From CAZJQT01 sp964604415 (GTDB taxonomy: Bacteria; Patescibacteriota; Saccharimonadia; Saccharimonadales; CAZJQT01), in assembly GCA_964604415.1 (NCBI GenBank), contig CAZRYT010000009.1:1-21598 (forward strand): 21,598 nucleotides of DNA, read 5' to 3'. This document shows, piece by piece, positions 7,086 through 13,209 of the stretch. The notes beneath the pieces are model-generated. The model made no database searches. It was not told the DNA's origin and saw only the letters and a list, made by a program, of their open reading frames with translations. A program made the translations under genes and the position numbers. Each line of letters opens with the position of its first letter. Positions within the stretch are counted from its first letter, which is position 1.

Positions 7086-8435
7086 ATGGAACGTCTTAAT
7101 CATCTCACCCCGGAAAACAGTCCAATAGCATCACAAGAGGTGCTTGTTACTGAAGCACAACTCACTGAAAAGATTGGAGAAGTGATTGATGGTGGTCAAA
7201 TTAAGGTCGAGCCTTTTATTGAGGGTGAAACATACAAAAGAGCAGATGTTTATGTTGGTGTGAAGGCTGACAAAGACGAGATTGCCCTAAAAAATGAAGC
7301 CCATTTCCTATCAGATGGTAGTGGTTATTTTGATGCCTCAGAATTTGATTGGAAAAGTAAAGAGGGTTCACTGAAAGAGGCTGAGTTAATACGTAACAAA
7401 TTAATCAATAAGATAGGCATTGATGTGGCGCCTTGGTACTTAAGTGACGAACTACTGTCTAAGAAGGTTGATGAAAACGAGCCTCTTTCTCAAGCATTTG
7501 AGCTCTCTGTTGGAGACGCTAAACTACAATTACTTAACTTTTCAAAAGAACACAATGTCACCGAAGAGCAACTAGAGTTGTTAAGAAAAACACTCTTGAA
7601 GGTTGTCACAGCTGCTGGTGCAGGCATCATGGAATCAGTCGCTGGCGTAGCGTTTGTTGACCATGCGGATTTGAATGGTGAAAATCGATATAGCGATTAT
7701 GGTGGTGCGATAGGGCTCTTTAAAAACTATAATGGAGCTTTGTTTTTAAGTGATAGATTATTGTGGGACAGTGATTTGAACAGCAATAAATACAATCTAG
7801 ACGAAGATAGATCTCGTCTTGAAACCACCTTTGCTCACGAGCTAGGGCATGCTGCCCAAAATTTTAATTGGTCAACGTACGATAAGGCTTTGGGCTGGCG
7901 GCAGCGTTCTTATGAAGTCGTTGACGATTTCGGGAACGTAGTAAAGGGTAGTATTCACACTCTTGGATCTCCTGGCGAGACACAGAAAGTTTTTAAGGAT
8001 GGATCGATACAGGAAGTCCCGACCAAAGAACACTTTGATGAAGAGGCGGTTAGTGGCGTGAAACCTAATACTAGCTACGGTAGCACCCAAGGAGCCGAAG
8101 ACTTCGCAGAAGCATCTGTGCCTTTTTTCTTAGATGGACGTAGTACAGATAAAATTGACCCCATCAGACTCGAGGCCATTAGTTCAACAATCCATGAGAA
8201 ATATGCAGACAAAAACGTAGTGAACGGTCCATATATCGTAGAGGCGCGTGAGCTTAGTTTTGATGAGCTTAGACAACAGGCAGAGGCAATTGACATACCT
8301 CCCCAAACCTTAACGGTTAAAGTGAATGCTAATGTGGAAGCCGCTGAAAAGACGGGCTATAACCGCTACGAAGATATCGTTGACGATTATGGTAACCAAG
8401 TAAAGGGTGTTCGCCCACCTGCCTACTACGAGTAA
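7086..8435 (+). CDS. Zincin-like metallopeptidase (HELGH...EDFAE), 449 aa
   Basis: The central region carries FAHELGHAAQ with His251, Glu252 and His255, the classic HExxH zinc and catalytic motif. About 85 residues on comes YGSTQGAEDFAEA (Glu338, Glu342), where gluzincin families place the third zinc ligand; the HExxH plus late EDFAE layout recalls anthrax lethal-factor-type zincins. Upstream, residues 1-165 have no recognised domain, and about 170-195 is a hydrophobic-leaning helix followed by VAFVDHADLNGENRYSDYGGAIGLF. Two copies of Y-E-x(1,2)-V-D-D-[FY]-G-N-x-V-K-G occur, at about 276-288 and 428-441 near the C-terminus. There is no signal peptide, so it is either cytoplasmic or exported by a nonclassical route. 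Substrate is unknown. It could be a self-processing enzyme or an effector acting on a host cell; both are inference. Confidence 0.85.
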   Translation: MERLNHLTPENSPIASQEVLVTEAQLTEKIGEVIDGGQIKVEPFIEGETYKRADVYVGVKADKDEIALKNEAHFLSDGSGYFDASEFDWKSKEGSLKEAELIRNKLINKIGIDVAPWYLSDELLSKKVDENEPLSQAFELSVGDAKLQLLNFSKEHNVTEEQLELLRKTLLKVVTAAGAGIMESVAGVAFVDHADLNGENRYSDYGGAIGLFKNYNGALFLSDRLLWDSDLNSNKYNLDEDRSRLETTFAHELGHAAQNFNWSTYDKALGWRQRSYEVVDDFGNVVKGSIHTLGSPGETQKVFKDGSIQEVPTKEHFDEEAVSGVKPNTSYGSTQGAEDFAEASVPFFLDGRSTDKIDPIRLEAISSTIHEKYADKNVVNGPYIVEARELSFDELRQQAEAIDIPPQTLTVKVNANVEAAEKTGYNRYEDIVDDYGNQVKGVRPPAYYE

Positions 8436-8483
8436 ACATTGGTTTACGCTAGTGGACGAGGTATGAGTGGGCAACTCTTGAGA

Positions 8484-8516
8484 AGCATAAGATTGACATT
8501 TTATAAAGCTTATGCT
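8484..8516. promoter_or_regulatory. Perfect 8-bp inverted repeat flanking the -35 box (AGCATAAG-N17-CTTATGCT)
   Basis: AGCATAAG (8484-8491) and CTTATGCT (8509-8516) are exact reverse complements separated by 17 bp, with the -35 TTGACA (8493-8498) between them. This layout suits a dimeric repressor or activator operator. The right half alone is also present in the promoter at 7033 (7049-7056). Confidence 0.5.
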
Positions 8517-8521
8517 AATAT
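8493..8521 (+). promoter_or_regulatory. Consensus leaderless promoter for the 123-aa gene
   Basis: Perfect TTGACA (8493-8498), 17-bp spacer, TAATAT (8516-8521) with upstream TGC (extended -10). The ATG at 8528 begins 6 bp after the -10, so the message should start at the start codon. No Shine-Dalgarno can fit. Confidence 0.75.
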
Positions 8522-8527
8522 ATAAAC

Positions 8528-8899
8528 ATGACAGAAAAATTAAAGACTACTTCAACTGAATTGATTGACCATTTTCCGAGCGCAGAAGAATTAAAAGCTC
8601 AAGCTGAACAACGGGATCGGACTGCAATGAATGTATCCAGACGAGCCTTGCATGCTCAAATGGAAGGTACCGAAACTGAAACAGATCCAGTAATTCTTAA
8701 TCAAAAGTATCGTCCTGAGCATAAAATGGTGGAACTACCTCCGTCACCCACTAGGCCAGTTGTGGAATCTGGCACAGCACCAGCTCCAGAGCCTTATATA
8801 CCTTCAGAGAACGCAAGAATGATTTATGGTGCTGAACTTCGTGCGTTACGTGAACAAGCTCAGGCTATAGACGAGAGCCAACCTCCTACTCAACAGTAA
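8528..8899 (+). CDS. Small hypothetical protein (123 aa), probably disordered
   Basis: No family is recognised. The sequence is polar and charged, with a Pro-rich middle (PPSPTRPV, then PAPEPYIP, about 74-98) and helix-favouring ends (about 15-45 and 98-117). It contains no Cys, no TM helix and no signal peptide, and looks mostly disordered with short helices, like an adaptor or chaperone-type partner. Its promoter shares an identical spacer with that of the metallopeptidase-like gene just upstream, so the two are likely co-regulated. Its 3' end overlaps the convergent rpmA gene by 14 bp. Confidence 0.7.
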   Translation: MTEKLKTTSTELIDHFPSAEELKAQAEQRDRTAMNVSRRALHAQMEGTETETDPVILNQKYRPEHKMVELPPSPTRPVVESGTAPAPEPYIPSENARMIYGAELRALREQAQAIDESQPPTQQ

Positions 8900-9158
8900 C
8901 TTCGGTGCGGGGGGCTGATTTGCCGGTGAAGAGGCGGATTTTGCGGGTTTCAAACTTGACCACACCGTCTTTAGCAGCGTGAATAGTGTAGTTGCGGGCC
9001 AGGAAAGTGCCTTTGCCAGCGCGTTTGTTTTGGCCAGCTTGACGGACGATAATTTGGCCAGTTTTGACCTTTTCACCACCAAACAATTTAACACCTAGTC
9101 TTTGACCTGGTGAGTTCTTGTTATTCTTGCTTGTACCGCCGGCTTTGACGTGTGACAT
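8886..9158 (-). CDS. rpmA: 50S ribosomal protein L27
   Basis: L27 sits at the peptidyl-transferase centre of the large subunit. The 90-residue protein begins MSHVKAGGTSKN, matching the family's MAHKKAGGS head, and continues with QRLGVKLFGG and IIVRQAG. It lacks the cleavable N-terminal extension seen in Firmicutes, so it should be functional after at most Met removal. The ATG (9158-9156) begins one base after the TAA of the upstream methyltransferase, and AGGAAG a few bases before it is a good Shine-Dalgarno located inside that gene, so translation is probably coupled. The usual partner rplU (L21) is not adjacent here. The stop codon lies inside the 3' end of the convergent 123-aa gene. Confidence 0.96.
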   Translation of the reverse strand: MSHVKAGGTSKNNKNSPGQRLGVKLFGGEKVKTGQIIVRQAGQNKRAGKGTFLARNYTIHAAKDGVVKFETRKIRLFTGKSAPRTEVTVE

Positions 9159-9159
9159 A

Positions 9160-10314
9160 TTACTTCCTGATTAATACTACTAGCTCGCGGCCGACAATTT
9201 GCTCCGGTCTGTGATAAACCATCGCACTACTATCGGCGTGAGTAAATACCGCACGAGTATACCCCAGATCACCCAGATTATCAAGCAGTTTAAGGTGGGC
9301 AAAGCCAGATTTAGTCTTCCAGGCCGGTACAGCAATACACAGACGAAAGCCTGGCTTAGTCTGCTGACTTAGGTTTTGTAGAAACTTTTTGATTATAGTG
9401 TCGACATCTTTCATGACTTCAGCCAAAACATCAGGACTTGGGAGGGCAGAAAAGGGCCGTCCCAGATAAGTTTCGGCCGCAACGCAGCCAAATATTTCCC
9501 ATTTGGCAGTAGTAGCATCGGCTTGCTCAATGCGCCAGCTACTGCCGGCTTTTAACCATTCAAGATTAACTTTTGAATATTCCACCATACGTGGCTCAAG
9601 ATCAGTGCCATAGGCGCTGAAGCCCATTAGCAGTGCTTCTTGTAGGACAACTCCGGTACCGCAGAACGGGTCTAGAACCGTACTTTTCTCCGGTGGATTA
9701 GCTAAATTTATAATGATTTGGGCCAGTTTAGGAGGCAACATGCCAACCCGGGCGTCGCGTTTTGGCCTGGCTTGGTCACGGGCAGTGTAAGCATTTATAT
9801 CCTGGACAGCTGTGGTTTGAGCCAAATAAGTTTGATTGCCATGTTTGATAAGCAGTAAATCCCAGCCCAGCACGGTGAATAATTTGTTGTGCAGAACCTG
9901 TGCACTGGAGATCTCAGGTGTTTTATTGGGTATGATGCGTGCACTGCGGCCATTGGCTTGAGTAACTTTTTTAAGCTTCAGGGCGGTTATATTGATTTGC
10001 TTAACACTAACAGACAGACCATAAACACTTAACCCAAGCAGTAGTTTCCCTTCTGGCAGGCAACAGACATGATCTGGAAATTTGTCTATAAGATACTTTT
10101 CTATGTCTTTCCAGTCGGTGGAATCAATAATTGTCAGTAGTTTAGCGATCTTGATACTGCCACCAAGACGGTCTATATCTATTTCTTGAGCAGAAACTTC
10201 CAAAGCAGCAGCGTTATCGCCAATTGGCTGGATTTTGTCTGCACCATACAAACTTTCAAGTTCAGCTAAGCCCAAAGCCGGCTGCCGCCCTAGAACCGCT
10301 ATTGATTGTGTCAT
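9160..10314 (-). CDS. Trm11-like THUMP/RNA methyltransferase (COG1041-type)
   Basis: A 384-residue SAM-dependent methyltransferase. Residues 1 to about 165 form the RNA-binding part, with an LGRQPALGLAELESL opening typical of these proteins. RDxxRPKRDxRVGMLPPKLAQ (about 179-199) is the linker signature of the Trm11/COG1041 group. The Rossmann domain follows, with motif I DPFCGTG (215-221), GTDLEP (236-241) and a QADAT acidic loop. The usual (N/D)PPY catalytic motif IV is replaced by AAETYLG (279-285). Archaeal and eukaryotic relatives modify tRNA guanosine-10 at N2; the substrate here is inferred to be tRNA or rRNA. ATG at 10314 is preferred over an upstream in-frame start at 10392 because it opens at the conserved head and a TATACT ends 7 bp upstream. 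rpmA follows by one base. Confidence 0.88.
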   Translation of the reverse strand: MTQSIAVLGRQPALGLAELESLYGADKIQPIGDNAAALEVSAQEIDIDRLGGSIKIAKLLTIIDSTDWKDIEKYLIDKFPDHVCCLPEGKLLLGLSVYGLSVSVKQINITALKLKKVTQANGRSARIIPNKTPEISSAQVLHNKLFTVLGWDLLLIKHGNQTYLAQTTAVQDINAYTARDQARPKRDARVGMLPPKLAQIIINLANPPEKSTVLDPFCGTGVVLQEALLMGFSAYGTDLEPRMVEYSKVNLEWLKAGSSWRIEQADATTAKWEIFGCVAAETYLGRPFSALPSPDVLAEVMKDVDTIIKKFLQNLSQQTKPGFRLCIAVPAWKTKSGFAHLKLLDNLGDLGYTRAVFTHADSSAMVYHRPEQIVGRELVVLIRK

Positions 10315-10321
10315 GGGTTCA

Positions 10322-10327
10322 AGTATA
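10322..10327 (-). promoter_or_regulatory. -10 box of the methyltransferase-rpmA operon (minus strand)
   Basis: On the minus strand TATACT ends 7 bp before the ATG at 10314, predicting a leaderless message. It lies 4 bp from the plus-strand -10 box of the divergent gene at 10347, so the two core promoters overlap. Confidence 0.55.
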
Positions 10328-10331
10328 CCTG

Positions 10332-10337
10332 TATAAT
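10332..10337 (+). promoter_or_regulatory. -10 box of the flippase-like gene
   Basis: A perfect TATAAT ends 9 bp before ATG 10347, predicting a leader of only a few bases. No convincing -35 is seen at 17 bp (TGTCAT at 10309-10314). No Shine-Dalgarno is present. Confidence 0.55.
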
Positions 10338-10346
10338 GAGAAAAAT

Positions 10347-11402
10347 ATGACTGATACGCAGCGACAGCGCCGCTGGAAATCGGCGCTGACAATCATAACC
10401 TTTTCGGCATTGTTGATTCTGGCCTACGCTGTTCGTCACCAATTGGCCGATACCCTTGATAATCTTAGTAAAGTAAATGCCTGGTTCATAGTTCTGGTTT
10501 TACCTCTGGAGATATTCAACAATCTATCCCAAGCCAAGTTGTACCAAAATCTATTTAGGATATTTGGTGACCGTTTTAGGTTGAGGTCTATGTACCGACT
10601 GTCGCTGGAGCTAAACTTTGTCAATAATGTTTTTCCCAGCGGTGGCGTCAGCGGTTTTTCATACGTCAGCCTAAGGCTCAAAAACGAACAAATTTCAACC
10701 GCCAAAGCCACACTGGTGTTGCTAATGAAATTCATATCACTATTCATCGCTTTCCAAGTCATGTTGTTTGTCGGCCTGGTAGCTTTGGCAATAGGTGGTC
10801 AGGCCAACGGCGTTACTATACTGGTAGCCGGTTCGTTGTTTACATTGTTGGTTGTAGCCACTGTCGGATTAGCCTTTATAGTTGGCAGCGAAAAACGTAT
10901 CAACAGCTTTTTTGGCTTCGTCACCCAGGCGCTCAATTGGTTGATTCATATCTTTAGGCGCAGCCGACCAGAGACTTTCAATGTGGCCAGAGCCAAAGCC
11001 ACCTTCAATGAGCTTCACGAGAATTATATGCACATTAGACGCAATCTCCAGGTACTCAAAAAACCGCTTTTGTTTGCGCTTGGCGCCAACGTTACGGAAA
11101 TGTCAGCTATCTACGTTATTTATCTAGCTTTTGGGCATGTGGTAAATCCCGGAGCGGTTATCTTGGCTTACGCCGTTGCTAATTTTGCCGGGCTAATATC
11201 TGTTCTACCTGGCGGGATAGGTGTTTATGAAGGTTTGATGACGGCCGTCCTGGCCGCCGGTGGCGTTCCGCCAGCTCTGAGCCTGCCAGTGACCGTCATG
11301 TACAGAGTAGTGACTATGTCTATTCAGTTGCCACCAGGCTACTACTTCTACCAGAAAGCCCTCCGTTCTAAACCAATAAATGTAGAAGAACTCAAAGCTT
11401 AA
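10347..11402 (+). CDS. Integral membrane flippase-like protein (UPF0104 / LPG-synthase TM-domain family)
   Basis: This 351-residue polytopic protein has the hallmarks of the YbhN/AglD/MprF-flippase superfamily: NNVFPSGGVSGFSY at about 93-106 and LPGGIGVYEG at about 287-296, both in re-entrant or helix-boundary positions. I count about seven to eight hydrophobic segments (near 13-29, 45-60, 120-150, 155-180, 240-262, 270-289, 295-335). Relatives move or expose lipids or lipid-linked glycans; some are fused to lysyl-transferase domains, which are absent here. The start at 10347 is chosen because a perfect TATAAT lies 9 bp upstream and the 41 upstream codons would run back across the divergent gene. 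xseA starts 3 bp after the stop. The transported lipid is not predictable. Confidence 0.88.
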   Translation: MTDTQRQRRWKSALTIITFSALLILAYAVRHQLADTLDNLSKVNAWFIVLVLPLEIFNNLSQAKLYQNLFRIFGDRFRLRSMYRLSLELNFVNNVFPSGGVSGFSYVSLRLKNEQISTAKATLVLLMKFISLFIAFQVMLFVGLVALAIGGQANGVTILVAGSLFTLLVVATVGLAFIVGSEKRINSFFGFVTQALNWLIHIFRRSRPETFNVARAKATFNELHENYMHIRRNLQVLKKPLLFALGANVTEMSAIYVIYLAFGHVVNPGAVILAYAVANFAGLISVLPGGIGVYEGLMTAVLAAGGVPPALSLPVTVMYRVVTMSIQLPPGYYFYQKALRSKPINVEELKA

Positions 11403-11405
11403 GCT

Positions 11406-12515
11406 ATGGACACGGTTCTCACGCCAACCGATTTTGTCGCGGTTTTAAATCAAACTCTTGAGTTTGCGTACCCAAACGTAGTGGTGCAGGGTGAGTTGGC
11501 AAACCTGCGAGTTAGCAAAAACAGATGGGTTTATTTTGATCTTAAGGACGACGACTCAAGCGTCAAGTTTTTTGGTACGGTTTATAGCTTGCCCGGGCCG
11601 CTAGAAGACGGCATGTTGCTACAAGTCCGGGGTGCACCCAGGTTACATCAGCTCTACGGCTTCAGTGTGAATGTCATGACTATTCAGCCGGTCGGTGAGG
11701 GTAGTATCAAAAAAGCTGCTGCGCTCTTAGAAGCCAAGCTTACTGCCGAGGGCTTGTTTGATGAGTCACGCAAACGTTTGATCCCATTTGCGCCTCAGCG
11801 AATTGGCTTGATTGCATCCAGCGAATCGGCGGCCTACCACGACTTTATCAAGATCATCGACCAGCGCTGGGCTGGTGTTAAAACCTTACTTCATAACGTT
11901 CAAGTTCAGGGTGAACCAGCGGTCATGGATATTGTGCAAGCCATTGAGTATATGAACCAATTGCCAGATCCGCCAGAGGTTTTGGTAATCACACGAGGCG
12001 GTGGTAGTGCCGATGATCTGGCAGCATTTAGCACCGAACAGGTCGTGCGGGCTGTGGCGGCCAGTCGCATTCCGACTTTGGTAGCAATTGGTCATGAGGT
12101 TGATATCAGCCTAGCCGAGCTAGCAGCCGATAAACGGGCTAGTACACCCAGTAATGCTGCCGAGCTATTGGTGCCTGACAAAAAAGAAGTGCTGAGTAAC
12201 CTCAAACACCAGACAAGCGTTATGCGCGAGTTTTTATCCAGCAGCCTCAAAGAAGTTAGAAGTTTATTAGCTGACCAGACTAGGCAGATGCAAGATGCTA
12301 TAACCAACTCTTTCTTCCTAGCCGAACAAACACTGCTGCGCCAAAGTGATTTACTGGCTGTTCTAAATCCAGAAGCCGCTCTAAAGCGTGGCTACGCTGT
12401 CATAAGAAACCACCAGGACATAATTAGATCAGTTACGAAACTTAAAAAAGGCGATAATGTATCGATCCAATTCCATGATGGTCGGGCCGGCGCAACTATA
12501 AACAAGGTACAATAA
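11406..12515 (+). CDS. xseA: Exodeoxyribonuclease VII large subunit
   Basis: With XseB this forms exonuclease VII, which degrades single-stranded DNA from both ends into oligonucleotides in repair. The N-terminal OB-fold (about 5-100) contains VVVQGELANLRVS and YFDLKDDDSSVKF. The catalytic core has ITRGGGSADDLAAF (195-208) and GHEVDISLAELAADKRASTPSNAAE (starts about 229), the family signature with invariant His230, Glu231 and Asp233. A helical region (about 255-330) and a short C-terminal domain ending GYAVIRN follow, the usual terminal motif. At 369 residues it is shorter than the ~450 of E. coli, mainly in the coiled-coil section. xseB follows 4 bp later, so a two-gene operon is clear. Confidence 0.96.
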   Translation: MDTVLTPTDFVAVLNQTLEFAYPNVVVQGELANLRVSKNRWVYFDLKDDDSSVKFFGTVYSLPGPLEDGMLLQVRGAPRLHQLYGFSVNVMTIQPVGEGSIKKAAALLEAKLTAEGLFDESRKRLIPFAPQRIGLIASSESAAYHDFIKIIDQRWAGVKTLLHNVQVQGEPAVMDIVQAIEYMNQLPDPPEVLVITRGGGSADDLAAFSTEQVVRAVAASRIPTLVAIGHEVDISLAELAADKRASTPSNAAELLVPDKKEVLSNLKHQTSVMREFLSSSLKEVRSLLADQTRQMQDAITNSFFLAEQTLLRQSDLLAVLNPEAALKRGYAVIRNHQDIIRSVTKLKKGDNVSIQFHDGRAGATINKVQ

Positions 12516-12519
12516 ACCT

Positions 12520-12705
12520 ATGACAACAAAAAAATCTTACCGAGAGTTGCAGGCTGAGTTAGATAAAGTTCTGGGTGACTTGCAGTCTAGCGAGCTAGAC
12601 ATAGATAAGGCCCTGAGCCTCTATAAACAGGGTCAAAAACTGATAGTAGAGCTAGAGAAATACCTCAAAACCGCCAAGAACGAGATTGAGCAGCTTAAGA
12701 AATGA
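12520..12705 (+). CDS. xseB: Exodeoxyribonuclease VII small subunit
   Basis: A 61-residue protein typical of XseB: SYRELQAELDKVLGDLQS, then LDIDKALSLYKQGQKLI and a final helix ending in lysines. It assembles in several copies on the XseA coiled coil. It sits 4 bp after xseA, and its stop overlaps the next start in an ATGA at 12702-12705, so the following methyltransferase is translationally coupled to it. Confidence 0.95.
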   Translation: MTTKKSYRELQAELDKVLGDLQSSELDIDKALSLYKQGQKLIVELEKYLKTAKNEIEQLKK

Positions 12706-13190
12706 TCTGGCTGTGGGCTATTGGTATTTTTGCAGTTCTGATTTTTAGTTTCGTTATCTTGTTTGGCGCACCTTTTTTACCAACCTTGAAAGCCCGCACC
12801 GCTGAAGCACTTGATTTGCTGGACCTCAAACCGGGACAGACCTTGCTAGAGCTTGGTAGTGGCGACGGACGGATATTGCGAGCCGCCGCGGAACGGGGAA
12901 TTAACGCCATTGGCTACGAGCTTAACCCGGTATTGGTGCTTTGGAGTAGGCTAAAAACCTGGAAATACCGCCAAAATATAACTGTTCATTTGGCTAACTA
13001 CTGGCGGGTTAAACTGCCTAAAACAGATGGGATCTATGTTTTTTTACTAAATCCCTACATGGAAAAGTTGAACAACAAAATTGAACAAGAAATTAGCAAA
13101 CCAGTCAAGCTTGTGAGCTTTGCTTTTGAGATCCCAGGCAAGAAACCAGCCAAAACCAAAAACGGGCTATACCTTTACATCTATAAATAA
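12702..13190 (+). CDS. Membrane-anchored FAM173-type protein lysine methyltransferase homologue
   Basis: One N-terminal TM helix (about 3-24) leads into PFLPT (24-28) and a class I methyltransferase core: LLELGSGDGRILRAA (48-62), IGYELNPVLVLWSR (70-83), and FLLNPYMEKL with N117-P118-Y119 at the motif IV position. This order, hydrophobic anchor plus P-x-x-PT, LGSGDGRI, GYELNP and SR, matches the FAM173 family, whose mitochondrial members (ATPSCKMT and ANTKMT) trimethylate lysine in ATP synthase subunit c and the adenine-nucleotide carrier. The 162-residue protein is a minimal version. A membrane protein substrate is therefore a fair inference, but not shown. Start ATG overlaps the xseB stop, and the next gene is 13-19 bp downstream. 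Confidence 0.8.
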   Translation: MIWLWAIGIFAVLIFSFVILFGAPFLPTLKARTAEALDLLDLKPGQTLLELGSGDGRILRAAAERGINAIGYELNPVLVLWSRLKTWKYRQNITVHLANYWRVKLPKTDGIYVFLLNPYMEKLNNKIEQEISKPVKLVSFAFEIPGKKPAKTKNGLYLYIYK

Positions 13191-13202
13191 CTTCGCTACC
13201 AT
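13174..13202 (+). promoter_or_regulatory. Weak candidate promoter for the PsbP-like gene
   Basis: TTTACA (13174-13179), 17 bp, TACCAT (13197-13202). If used, transcription would begin near the second ATG at 13210, implying a leaderless start MPPQQ. The -10 match is poor and read-through from xseAB may serve instead. Confidence 0.25.
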
Positions 13203-13209
13203 TATGCTT

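Noticed and set aside
10224..10346. 41-codon upstream extension of the flippase-like gene
   Set aside because: It would run through the divergent gene's coding region and across both promoters; the ATG at 10347 has a TATAAT 9 bp upstream.
10315..10392. Upstream start for the methyltransferase on the minus strand
   Set aside because: The extra 26 residues are not like the family N-terminus, overlap the opposite gene, and would place the TATACT box inside the coding region.
13120..13203. Upstream start of the PsbP-like gene
   Set aside because: It overlaps the methyltransferase by 71 bp in another frame; MPPQQ is the natural start of this type of protein.
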